Shown here one piece after another: positions 24,158 through 32,442 of a stretch of 64,000 nucleotides of DNA. Below the pieces are notes generated by a model. That model saw only the letters and a program-made list of their open reading frames with translations. It was not told the origin of the DNA and did not search any database. The position numbers and the translations under genes were made by a program. Source of the DNA: Gammaproteobacteria bacterium (GTDB lineage Bacteria; Pseudomonadota; Gammaproteobacteria; DSM-16500); the NCBI GenBank assembly GCA_013286215.1, contig JABDGC010000001.1, positions 1-64,000 on the forward strand, written 5' to 3'. Every line of letters starts with the position of its first letter. Within the stretch, counting starts at the first letter, position 1.

Positions 24158-25451
24158 CATCCAGAAGAAACCCTGTCGTTGTATCGGATCCCTCGATGCT
24201 AGGCCGGTTAAACCAGCTTAACCAACTCTGCCAGAGGGATGTGGCTCGGGTGCTTGCTGGGTTGGTTGGAGCAACTTCATTTTGCGGTGGTGCAGGGCTA
24301 TTGGGTTGTGAAGAAGGCCGGCTTGTATTGCGTCGTAGGCTGTCCGCGTTCAAGAGCAGGCTTAACTGGGTGGTCGCGGTTGATGAAAGTGGGGAGGCTG
24401 CCGCTTGGTAGTGCGCCGTTTTAGCCGTGAGTTCTTCCGCAGAGGCAAAGGCACCTGGCCTAAAGAAATAATTCTGCATTTTTTTAGGCCATCTTCCGGC
24501 TAGATCATAACCAAACAGCAAGCCATGAAAACTCACCGCCAATAAAATAGCGGCCCCTGCCACCATCGTTGGCGGGAAAAAGGCCAGGGTAATGCCAATG
24601 ACAGCCAGAAAGGTAAAGCCGGTATTATGGGCTTTAATGGCTAGATCGATATTGAGTTTATTGTGCTTGTTTGTCCTTGCGATGATCTCTTGCTCCGCCT
24701 TTTCCAAGATTTTGCATAACGGCAGGTTGGCTTTATTTCGAAGCGCGCTGCAGTCTTTTTTCCGGTACTGGAGGTAGATCGCCAGATTATTACCTTGCGC
24801 CAGGGATTCATAAAACAGTTCTTTTCTGAGCTTGAGCGCGTCTTGCTCTTTTTTCCAAGGACCGTAATATTTGTTTTTAAGCGCCACGGCCAGAAACCAA
24901 AGACCCAAGACGACATTGCCGGCGATATTGACCGCGGTAAAGCTGAGGCCAAAGGGCGGCCAGATCAGCGCAGCGACCCCTAAACTAATGAAGCAGATAC
25001 CTCCGATCAGGCCGAAGACGCGAGTCCAGCGACCTTGGAAGTGGAGGACGGTATTATTGAGTAGCCTTAAGCCGGTAACCATGCGCGCCACGGGGGAGAT
25101 AAATTCCGTAATTCGTAAGAGTAAGCTCGGTATTCTGGCTAAGGTCGAGGCCGAGACCAGATTAAAAAACCCGATCCAGGCGGCATAGTGACGCATGATA
25201 TTAAACAGCTGATTGGCTTGCTCTGCCAGCCAATTCCAGAAACTCTTTGCTGGAACCGCGGGGGGGGGCTCCTGGGATTTCAGGGAAAGAGCCGGGGAGC
25301 GCGGCAGCGGGGTCTTCTCATGTTCCCTGCAGGTGGCTTCTGTGCTCCCTGACGCAGTGTGAGGCTGGGAGGGCTTCAGCGGCCAAGCGTCTTCTGAAAT
25401 CCCCACACCTAACTGGGAAATCGGTAACTTTCTTTTCCTTGCGCTAGCCAT
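24138..25451 (-). CDS. Unknown multi-pass membrane protein with Ser/Pro-rich ends
   Basis: A 437-residue protein I do not recognise. Residues 1-85 and ~355-437 are low-complexity, rich in Ser, Pro and Thr; the centre has several hydrophobic segments (IGFFNLVSASTLARIPSLLL, VFGLIGGICFISLGVAALIW, IAGNVVLGLWFLAVAL, FTFLAVIGITLAFFPPTMVA), paired around a charged helical stretch (YGPWKKEQDALKLRKELFYE). No signal peptide. It converges on yhdP with a 20-base overlap and has its own upstream space. The build (disordered tails plus membrane hairpins) recalls secreted membrane-inserting proteins of intracellular bacteria, but there is no direct support for that. Confidence 0.6.
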   Translation of the reverse strand: MASARKRKLPISQLGVGISEDAWPLKPSQPHTASGSTEATCREHEKTPLPRSPALSLKSQEPPPAVPAKSFWNWLAEQANQLFNIMRHYAAWIGFFNLVSASTLARIPSLLLRITEFISPVARMVTGLRLLNNTVLHFQGRWTRVFGLIGGICFISLGVAALIWPPFGLSFTAVNIAGNVVLGLWFLAVALKNKYYGPWKKEQDALKLRKELFYESLAQGNNLAIYLQYRKKDCSALRNKANLPLCKILEKAEQEIIARTNKHNKLNIDLAIKAHNTGFTFLAVIGITLAFFPPTMVAGAAILLAVSFHGLLFGYDLAGRWPKKMQNYFFRPGAFASAEELTAKTAHYQAAASPLSSTATTQLSLLLNADSLRRNTSRPSSQPNSPAPPQNEVAPTNPASTRATSLWQSWLSWFNRPSIEGSDTTTGFLLDAMPSLH

Positions 25452-25559
25452 GCTAAACCTTAAACCCCGTCATTCGTCATAAATTGGTTAAAGAGTAACG
25501 ATTATATAATTAATAGCTTAATATTAAATTAATGCAGCCTTAAGGCTTTCTTAAGTACT

Positions 25560-25587
25560 TTGTATCTTTAATCGCTTAGGGTATGAT
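25560..25587 (+). promoter_or_regulatory. Probable promoter of cvpA
   Basis: A TTGTAT -35 (25560-25565), a 16-base spacer and a TATGAT -10 (25582-25587), about 35 bases before the cvpA ATG, which has an AGGAAG Shine-Dalgarno. Confidence 0.5.
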
Positions 25588-25621
25588 TAACGTTATGAAT
25601 TAACCAAGCAGGAAGCCAAAA

Positions 25622-26341
25622 ATGGCCACATTTAACGGTATGGACTACGCTATCTTTATTCTTCTCTTTCTTTCGGTCGCCTTCGGTATTGCCCGTGGCT
25701 TTGTGAAAGAAATGATCTCCTTAATCGCCTGGGTGGCGGCTTTCACGGTTTCGACGTTGTATTGTATCAAATTTGCCTCCTTGTTTACGGGAAATAATGC
25801 GGAGTTGGCGTCCGGAGCGAATCCCATTGACTCTATTTCCATGGCGGCGATTATTGTCTCTTATCTGGTCCTCTTCTTCGGCATCCTGATTTGCGGTTCC
25901 ATTGTAAAAGGCCTTGCGAATTATTTAGTAGAAGGCGGTGGCCTGGGCGCGGCGAACCGGCTTTTTGGAGCGGTTTTTGGTTTTGCCCGGGGCTGTGTGA
26001 TCGTGTTAATCGCAATGTTTTTCCTCGCCTTCACCGCGTTGACGACCCATGCGCTCTGGAAAGATTCTAAATTGGTCGCAGTCTTTAAGCCGGGCGTGAA
26101 ATGGATGAACCAAATGGCTGAGCCCTATCTTTCCCAAATTGAAGCCAAGATGAAGAACACCGCCAAGAATTTAAATCAAGAAGACCTGAGCGATGTCATC
26201 AAGACTAAGCCTGCAAATAAAGCAACCACGAATTCGGCTCCGACAGTAACCGCGCCAGTGGCTCCAAGTGCTCCGGTGAAGACGCCAGTGACAACAGTAC
26301 CCGATACCGCACCGAGTAATGCGGCTCCCGCTGCTAAGTAA
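25622..26341 (+). CDS. cvpA: CvpA-family inner-membrane protein
   Basis: A 239-residue protein of the colicin-V-production family. It begins with four hydrophobic segments (YAIFILLFLSVAFGIARGF, LIAWVAAFTVSTLYC, MAAIIVSYLVLFFGILICG, GFARGCVIVLIAMFFLAFTA), including the typical GFxRG-like turns, and ends with a Pro/Ala/Thr-rich cytosolic tail (about 195-239). CvpA is linked to envelope integrity and bile tolerance in enteric bacteria; its molecular role is not settled. In many genomes purF follows; here a dispersed repeat follows immediately after the stop. Confidence 0.88.
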   Translation: MATFNGMDYAIFILLFLSVAFGIARGFVKEMISLIAWVAAFTVSTLYCIKFASLFTGNNAELASGANPIDSISMAAIIVSYLVLFFGILICGSIVKGLANYLVEGGGLGAANRLFGAVFGFARGCVIVLIAMFFLAFTALTTHALWKDSKLVAVFKPGVKWMNQMAEPYLSQIEAKMKNTAKNLNQEDLSDVIKTKPANKATTNSAPTVTAPVAPSAPVKTPVTTVPDTAPSNAAPAAK

Positions 26342-26426
26342 ATATTCAGTTCACCCTTCCATATCCCCCTTCCGCCACGAAAAGCGTGGAGGAAGGGGGG
26401 GTTGAATGAGAACCGAATATGTACGC
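26342..26426. repeat. Dispersed GTGGAGG-type palindromic element, single-hairpin form
   Basis: The hairpin CCCCCTTCCGCCACG / CGTGGAGGAAGGGGGG (26365-26400) is bounded by ATATTCAGTT (26342) and AACCGAATATGTACGC (26411-26426), which are inverted versions of one another. The same end motif bounds the larger copy at 32082-32274. It lies between convergent cvpA and prpD and probably ends both transcripts. Confidence 0.75.
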
Positions 26427-26428
26427 TG

Positions 26429-27859
26429 CTAGGCGGTAAATAGCTCCATAAACGAAGTAACGGGCATATTTTCCAGGGCTTTTTGGTCGGAGAAAAGAGT
26501 GCAGAGTTCTGCTATTTTTTCCCTCTTATAGTGAGCGGCCAGGTTAGTCTTGAACTTTTCAAGCAAGAGCGGAATGGCTGCTTCGCGTCTTCTCTTATGT
26601 CCAATCGGATATTCAATACTGACTTTTTCTGTGGCACTGCCATCGGTGAAAAAGATTTGCAGGCTATTGCCGATGGAGCGTTTGTCTGGGTCGAGATAGT
26701 CCACGGAGAAAGAGGGATTTTCCTGGATTTGCATTTTGGCCCGCAGCAGGTCCAAGCGGGGATCCTTGGCAAAGTTGTCCTCGTAATATTCCGCTTTTAA
26801 ATTACCCTGGAGCAGGGCGGCGGCCACGATATATTGAATGCAATGGTCGCGGTCAGCTGGGTTATGCAAGGGGCCGGTTTTGCTAATAATCCGCAGGGCT
26901 GGCTCTTGAGTTGTTAATTGTATTTTATCAATCAGCGGCAGCTTGTCTTTCACGTCTGGGTAAAGCTTGAGGGCGCACTCGACTGCGGTTTGAGCATGAA
27001 ACTCAGCGGGGAAGGCGACCTTAAATAAAATGTTTTCCATGACATAGGAGCCATAGGGGCGTGACCGCTTTAAAGCCTTACCGTGGAGGGTGGCGTCGTA
27101 AAAACCCCAGGTTTTGGCGGTGAGGGCGCTGGGATAGCCCATTTCACCGCATTGCGTGAGCCAGGCCAGCCAGACCGCGCGACTGGCGGCATCTCCTGCC
27201 GCCCAGGATTTGCGCGAGCCGGTGTTCGGTGCATGGCGATAGGTCCGCAGGCTTTGACCGTCGATCCAGGCCTGCGAGAGTGTTTTAATCAGGTCTTCCT
27301 GGTTGCCGCCCAGCAGCTGGGAGGCTAGCGCGGCTGAAGCAACCTTGACCAGAACCACATGGTCGATGCCCAAGCGGTTAAAGCCGTTTTCCAAGGCAAG
27401 AATACCCTGGATTTCGTAAGCCTTGATCATGGCCGTCAAGACTTCGCGCATGCGCAGCGGCTTTTTTTGTGCCTGGAAATCCGCGACGGCCAAAATAGCG
27501 CCGAGGTTGTCAGAGGGGTGGGCAAATTCCGCCGCTAGCCAGGTATCATTGTAATCCAGCCAGCGAATCAGGCTGCCAATATTGAAGGCGGCTTGCACGG
27601 GATCCAGGACATAGGCGGTGCCGGGGACGCGCGCGCCCTGGGGAACCGTGGTGCCGGGGACCAGCGGCCCTAATAGTGAGGTGCACTGCGGATATTGCAA
27701 AGCCAGGATAGCGCAGCCCAGGGCGTCCATCAGGCAATAACGCGCCGTTGTGTAAGCGAGTTCGCTGTTGATCGTTGTGTTGATGACGTAATCGGCGATG
27801 GCGACTAATTCTGCGTCAAAAGCGGGACGGGTATTTTCATCGGTGGTCTGCATTAACAT
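26429..27859 (-). CDS. prpD: 2-methylcitrate dehydratase
   Basis: PrpD dehydrates 2-methylcitrate in the methylcitrate cycle, which turns propionyl-CoA into pyruvate and succinate. The 476 residues fit the MmgE/PrpD family, with WLDYNDTWLAAEFAHPSDN near residue 110, the GSRKSWAAGDAASRA segment and KVAFPAEFHAQTAVE. It is the last gene of prpB-prpC-prpD, 42 bases after prpC. Its product would feed an aconitase-type enzyme to give 2-methylisocitrate for PrpB. Confidence 0.94.
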   Translation of the reverse strand: MLMQTTDENTRPAFDAELVAIADYVINTTINSELAYTTARYCLMDALGCAILALQYPQCTSLLGPLVPGTTVPQGARVPGTAYVLDPVQAAFNIGSLIRWLDYNDTWLAAEFAHPSDNLGAILAVADFQAQKKPLRMREVLTAMIKAYEIQGILALENGFNRLGIDHVVLVKVASAALASQLLGGNQEDLIKTLSQAWIDGQSLRTYRHAPNTGSRKSWAAGDAASRAVWLAWLTQCGEMGYPSALTAKTWGFYDATLHGKALKRSRPYGSYVMENILFKVAFPAEFHAQTAVECALKLYPDVKDKLPLIDKIQLTTQEPALRIISKTGPLHNPADRDHCIQYIVAAALLQGNLKAEYYEDNFAKDPRLDLLRAKMQIQENPSFSVDYLDPDKRSIGNSLQIFFTDGSATEKVSIEYPIGHKRRREAAIPLLLEKFKTNLAAHYKREKIAELCTLFSDQKALENMPVTSFMELFTA

Positions 27860-27901
27860 TTAGGGTGTTTCCTCTGCTGTTGCCGCTAACGCGGTGAAAG
27901 G

Positions 27902-29038
27902 TTAGGCTGAACTGCTAGCATTTCCTCGGCTTTCCAGCGGAGGGAAGGAACGCTCATCGGGGCCGACATAATTAGCCTCGGGGCGAATAAGCCGATTATT
28001 CGCGCGCTGTTCGAGAATGTGCGCGCTCCAGCCGGTGATGCGCGCCAGCACAAAGATGGGCGTGAATAAATAAGTGGGAATGCTGCAAAAATGATAGGTG
28101 GTCGCGCTGTAAAAATCGAGGTTGGGAAATAATTTTTTCTCTTGTCGCATAACGTGCTCAATGGCTTCGGAGACCGCGTATAAGTAACCATCCTTGGCTG
28201 TTTTCGATAATTTTTTCGACCAGATCTTAATAATGTCAGAACGCGGGTCTGAAATCTTGTAAACGCGATGGCCAAAGCCCATGATTTTCACTTTTTGGGC
28301 CAACATTTCCCTGACTTTTTTCTCGGCCTCCTCCGGCGTTTTAAATTGCTGAATCAAATCCATGGCCGCCTCATTGGCGCCGCCATGCAGCGGGCCGCGT
28401 AGCGTGCCGATGCCAGAAACAATAGCGGAATAAAAATCCGATTCCGTCGACGTCGTGACGCGGGCGGCAAAGGTGGAGGCATTGTACTCATGCTCGGCAT
28501 AAAGAACCAGGGAAACGTCAAAAGCGCGACGGAATTCTTCCAGCGGTTTTTGTTGATAGAGAAGAGAAAGAAAATAGCCGGCGATGCTCTCTTCAAAACT
28601 ATCAGTTTCAATGCGGATTCCAGTTTGGTGAAAGTGGTACCAATAGAGCAGCATGCTGGGAATACAGGCCAGCAGGCGGTTGGCGACATCCCGCGGTAGA
28701 TTTTGCGCGCTTTCGGGTTCCAAGGTGCCTAAGAAGGAACAGCCTGTGCGCAGGACGTCCATGGGATGAGCGGTGGCCGGCATCAGTTCCAGCACGGTTT
28801 TCAGGGCCGCGGGCAGGGCACGCTGCTGGGAGAGCTTTTTTTGATACCCGTGTAATTCATCCGCTGTGGGCAATCTTCCGTATAGGAGCAGGTAGGCGAC
28901 CTCCTCAAAGGACGCATGGCGTGCCAAGTCCTCGATGGTATAGCCGCGGTAGGTAAGGCCGACGCCTTCTTTGCCGACGGTGCTAATAGCCGTGTCGCCT
29001 ACAATAACGCCTTCCAGTCCTCCGAGTTTGGTCGTCAT
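27902..29038 (-). CDS. prpC: 2-methylcitrate synthase
   Basis: A citrate-synthase-family enzyme that joins propionyl-CoA and oxaloacetate. At 378 residues it is the short type, beginning GLEGVIVGDTAISTVGKEG and carrying TAHPMDVLRTGCS, LHGGANEAAMDLI with the first catalytic His, and IMGFGHRVYKISDPR with the second. The start overlaps the prpB stop by four bases (ATGA), showing translational coupling. The clear prp context favours methylcitrate over citrate synthase. Confidence 0.95.
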   Translation of the reverse strand: MTTKLGGLEGVIVGDTAISTVGKEGVGLTYRGYTIEDLARHASFEEVAYLLLYGRLPTADELHGYQKKLSQQRALPAALKTVLELMPATAHPMDVLRTGCSFLGTLEPESAQNLPRDVANRLLACIPSMLLYWYHFHQTGIRIETDSFEESIAGYFLSLLYQQKPLEEFRRAFDVSLVLYAEHEYNASTFAARVTTSTESDFYSAIVSGIGTLRGPLHGGANEAAMDLIQQFKTPEEAEKKVREMLAQKVKIMGFGHRVYKISDPRSDIIKIWSKKLSKTAKDGYLYAVSEAIEHVMRQEKKLFPNLDFYSATTYHFCSIPTYLFTPIFVLARITGWSAHILEQRANNRLIRPEANYVGPDERSFPPLESRGNASSSA

Positions 29039-29919
29039 GATGATTTTCCTTGGTTCAGGTTATCCAAAATTTTTTCGTAACGATAATAATCTAACGTTTC
29101 ATATAATTCTTCACGCGTTTGCATTTGGGAAAGCAAAGATTTTTGCGTTCCTTGTTCACGTAGCGTGCGAAATACCGTCAGGGCGGCTTGGCTCATGGCA
29201 CGGAAAGCACTCAGCGGATAAAGCACCATGTGCACGCCGGCCTCCGCGAGTTCGTGCGTGGTGAGCAGCGGGGTCACGCCAAATTCAGTCATATTGGCCA
29301 ACAGCGGGACTTTGATCGTCCGGATTACGGCGCGGTAATCTTCTAGGGATTGAGCACCTTCTAGAAAGACCATATCCGCTCCAGCGCTGACATAGGCGCT
29401 CAGCCGCTCAATGGTTTTTTCCAGGCCTTCGTTGGCCAGGGCATCCGTTCGGGCCATAATTGTGAAGCTAGGGTCGGTTTTAGCGTCCACGGCGGCTTTG
29501 ATTCGGTCTGCCATTTCGGCCGTCTCGACCAGCATCTTGCCGGGACGGTGACCGCAGCGTTTGGCTTGAGCTTGGTCTTCAAGATGGACGGCAGCGACGC
29601 CGGCGCGGATCATTTCTTTGACAGCCCGGCGGATGGTAAAGGCATGGCTCCAGCCGGTATCAAGATCCACCAGCAGGGGGAGTTCTGTGACGCTGGTGAT
29701 ACGGCGGGCGTCCTCCAGGACGTCGCCTAAATGGGTCATGGCGAGATCGGGCAGCCCAAAAGAGAGGTTTGCCACCCCGGCTCCCGAAAGGTAAAGAGCG
29801 CAAAAACCACTCTTTTCAGCTAAAAGGGCGGTATAAGCATTGGGCGTTCCCACAATTTGGAGGGGTTTTTCGCGCGAAAGCGCTTCACGAAAGCGGGTTC
29901 CTGCGCTGGCGGGTCTCAT
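29035..29919 (-). CDS. prpB: 2-methylisocitrate lyase
   Basis: PrpB splits 2-methylisocitrate to pyruvate and succinate. The 294 residues have the isocitrate-lyase superfamily pattern: LVDLDTGWSHAF metal-site segment, HLEDQAQAKRCGHRPGK with the catalytic Cys, and TIMARTDALANEGLEKTIER. First gene of the propionate operon; prpC starts within its stop codon. Propionate or odd-chain fatty acid and branched amino acid breakdown would feed this pathway. No prpR-like regulator is next to it. Confidence 0.95.
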   Translation of the reverse strand: MRPASAGTRFREALSREKPLQIVGTPNAYTALLAEKSGFCALYLSGAGVANLSFGLPDLAMTHLGDVLEDARRITSVTELPLLVDLDTGWSHAFTIRRAVKEMIRAGVAAVHLEDQAQAKRCGHRPGKMLVETAEMADRIKAAVDAKTDPSFTIMARTDALANEGLEKTIERLSAYVSAGADMVFLEGAQSLEDYRAVIRTIKVPLLANMTEFGVTPLLTTHELAEAGVHMVLYPLSAFRAMSQAALTVFRTLREQGTQKSLLSQMQTREELYETLDYYRYEKILDNLNQGKSS

Positions 29920-29957
29920 CCTTAAAGGCTCCTTGCAGTAGAGGGGTAAACCGCATT

Positions 29958-29963
29958 ATTATA
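29958..29963 (-). promoter_or_regulatory. Probable -10 box of prpBCD
   Basis: TATAAT on the minus strand about 39 bases before the prpB ATG, in the gap shared with divergent serC. No clear -35. Confidence 0.4.
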
Positions 29964-30028
29964 GTTTTTACCTTAAAAGACTAGCTTATCATGCTAGAAA
30001 GGATTTGGGAAAAGACAACGAGGAACCT

Positions 30029-31120
30029 ATGAGCCGAGTATATAATTTTAGTGCCGGGCCTGCGATGATTCCGGAAGAAGTCCTGCGTCAGGCACAAGAG
30101 GAAATGTTGGATTGGCATGGCTTGGGCATGTCCATCATGGAAGTGGGGCATCGCGGGCCTGAGTTTCAAGCCGTTTTAGAGCAAGTTGAAGCCGATATGC
30201 GCGAGGTTTTAAGCATCCCTTCGAATTATCAGGTGCTTTTTGTCGCCGGCGGCGCTTCCCACCAGTTTTCGATGGTACCCTTGAATTTGCTGAGCGAGCA
30301 CAACAAGCATGCCGATTATCTGGAGACCGGGGTTTGGTCGCGTAAGGCCGTGATCGAAGCCAAGCGCTATGGCACGATCAATGTGGCTGGACAGGTGATC
30401 ACTGAAAACGGCATTCATCGTTTACCCTTGCAGCCGGAGTTGAATTTGAACCCCAAGGCTGCCTACCTGCATTACACGCCCAATGAAACCGTCGACGGCA
30501 TTGAGTTTCATTGGGTGCCACAGACCGGCAAGGTCCCTTTGGTGGCGGATATGACTTCCTCCATTCTTTCTCATCCAATTGATGTTAATCAGTACCAGCT
30601 TATTTATGCCGGAGCTCAGAAAAACATCGGCCAAGCTGGTATTACCGTCGTAATTGTGCGCGAGGATTTGGTCAAGGAAGCACTGTCTTTCACGCCGATT
30701 CTCTATTCTTACAAGGTCCATGTGGAGCATAAGTCCGTCTACAATACGCCGCCGACCTATGCCATCTATCTTGCCGGCCTGGTTTTGAACTGGGTTCAAC
30801 GGCAGGGCGGCCTGAAGGTAATCGGCGAGCGCAATCAACGCAAGTCGAAAAAGCTTTATAGCTGCATTGATCAGCTCAGCGATTTCTATATGAATAAAGT
30901 TGCCCCGGACTGCCGGGCACTGATGAACGTCGTATTTAGTTTAAAACGCGAGGATTTGACAGAAGAATTCCTGAATCAAGCTGCCCAAGCCGGCTTGGCG
31001 AACTTGCGCGGTCATCGCGCCGCCGGCGGTTGCCGTGCCAGCATTTATAATGCCATGCCGGAAGCGGGGGTTGATTGCCTGGTTGAATTTATGAAGGACT
31101 TTGCTAAAAAGAATGGTTAA
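30029..31120 (+). CDS. serC: Phosphoserine aminotransferase
   Basis: A PLP enzyme of serine (and pyridoxal phosphate) synthesis that converts 3-phosphohydroxypyruvate to phosphoserine. The start chosen is the ATG of MSRVYNFSAGPAMIPEEVL, preceded by a GAGGAA Shine-Dalgarno; an in-frame start 24 bases upstream is less likely. The protein has 363 residues with the family motifs MSIMEVGHRGPEF, FVAGGASHQFSMVP and YAGAQKNIGQAG, which carries the PLP lysine. It reads divergently from prpBCD as a single gene. Confidence 0.96.
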   Translation: MSRVYNFSAGPAMIPEEVLRQAQEEMLDWHGLGMSIMEVGHRGPEFQAVLEQVEADMREVLSIPSNYQVLFVAGGASHQFSMVPLNLLSEHNKHADYLETGVWSRKAVIEAKRYGTINVAGQVITENGIHRLPLQPELNLNPKAAYLHYTPNETVDGIEFHWVPQTGKVPLVADMTSSILSHPIDVNQYQLIYAGAQKNIGQAGITVVIVREDLVKEALSFTPILYSYKVHVEHKSVYNTPPTYAIYLAGLVLNWVQRQGGLKVIGERNQRKSKKLYSCIDQLSDFYMNKVAPDCRALMNVVFSLKREDLTEEFLNQAAQAGLANLRGHRAAGGCRASIYNAMPEAGVDCLVEFMKDFAKKNG

Positions 31121-31231
31121 GCGTTGCATGCATACGCCATCCTGAGCATGAATTTTTTAGTAAAAGAACGGCTTCAGCTTTAGACTTCCTTAAGCGGAGT
31201 ATTCTATGCTATTAGAACAAATGTCGAGGAC

Positions 31232-32029
31232 GTGTTTATGTTAAGACCTAGTTCACATCCTGCTCTTTATTCGAGCATCCAATTGGCCAAAAACTGCGTG
31301 CTGTATATTGGTGATACACCGGATAATTGCTGGATCCTGACAGATGGACGCGAAGAGAAGGCATCTGTGAACGGTAAATGTATATTACCATTTCGACTTG
31401 ATGCTGCCGACTCCTGGACCCTGCAACAAAATATAAATCGAATTTATCGTCTGCGTCTTCAACTAAAGGATGCCATTCTGCAAGCAGGACGCATAGCAAG
31501 TCATGGGCAGGATTTGCCATTAAGACCGACAGATGAGCTCAGAGCGTATATTAACGCAACAATCCTGGATTTCAGGGAGGATGCCATGCAAGGGCTACCC
31601 CAAGCGCGCCGAAACTTATTGGTTCGATCTCCGATCATACTCCTCAACCTTGTCCTTATTGGAATAGCTACCGGCCATAACCTAGTCGTTAATGTTTTTT
31701 CGAACCTCCATAACTACTATAGGAGAATGCGTTGTAAATCCTTATGTTTTCAAGCCAATGACCGAGTCAAGCAGCTGAAGCAGAACCTGGAGGATCAAAT
31801 TATAGTGACTGAAATTATAGCGATTCAAACGGTGCATCGACTACCAAGACGCGGGGCGCAACTGAATGTTCCTTATAACGCTAAGACTTCTCCGTCATCG
31901 GAGGAAAAAATGTCAGCATCCGTAAAGGACCTGCGTGTGAACATCCCCGACTGGACCGCGCGCAAATCGGTAGTATTGCTGCGGGAAGACGAATCTCCGA
32001 TACCCGGCTTCATGAGTCCTAAAAGGTGA
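31232..32029 (+). CDS. Unknown protein with one central membrane segment
   Basis: 265 residues with no family I recognise. The ORF starts MFMLRPSSHPALYSS. Residues ~135-155 (SPIILLNLVLIGIATGHNLV) are hydrophobic and could cross the membrane; a basic stretch (LHNYYRRMRCKS) and a helical segment follow, and the C-terminus is polar. No signal peptide. The gene stands alone between serC and a dispersed repeat, in a short accessory stretch shared with a kinase-like gene. No good Shine-Dalgarno was seen. Confidence 0.5.
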   Translation: MFMLRPSSHPALYSSIQLAKNCVLYIGDTPDNCWILTDGREEKASVNGKCILPFRLDAADSWTLQQNINRIYRLRLQLKDAILQAGRIASHGQDLPLRPTDELRAYINATILDFREDAMQGLPQARRNLLVRSPIILLNLVLIGIATGHNLVVNVFSNLHNYYRRMRCKSLCFQANDRVKQLKQNLEDQIIVTEIIAIQTVHRLPRRGAQLNVPYNAKTSPSSEEKMSASVKDLRVNIPDWTARKSVVLLREDESPIPGFMSPKR

Positions 32030-32081
32030 TGCTCGGACACATCCCTATCGTACTACCTAGTAGCATCCGCCCGCGCAAATT

Positions 32082-32274
32082 CGTAAATATTCGGTTTACC
32101 CTTCCATATCCCCCTTCCTCCACGCTTTTCGTGGAGGAAGGGGTAAGGGGAAGGAGGTATAAAATGAATCCTAATCAGCGGGTTATTATTAATAATACCT
32201 CCTCTCCCTAACCCTCTCCTCCACCAAAGGCGTGGAGGAGAGGGGACTTTAAAATGAGGACCGAATATCTACGC
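32082..32274. repeat. Dispersed GTGGAGG-type palindromic element, complete two-hairpin form
   Basis: A 193-bp unit with inverted ends CGTAAATATTCGGT (32082-32095) and ACCGAATATCTACG (32260-32273). Inside are two hairpins (32110-32143 and 32212-32245), each made of CCTCCAC and GTGGAGG arms, arranged head to head around an AT-rich centre. Gene-free; the 413 bases between 32029 and 32443 hold nothing else that I recognise. Confidence 0.8.
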
Positions 32275-32442
32275 AAATTCCTCTTACCCAATTGATTTTC
32301 AACTGTTTTTAAAATACCACGGTGGTCCAGGGCCATTGTCAAAATAAAACTCTTTTTCTTGTCTATACTTACAGAAGGGCATAAGGCAATTATAAAAATA
32401 CACCTGCCATTTTTAAGCCCTTTTGAAAAGAGGAGAATAAGA

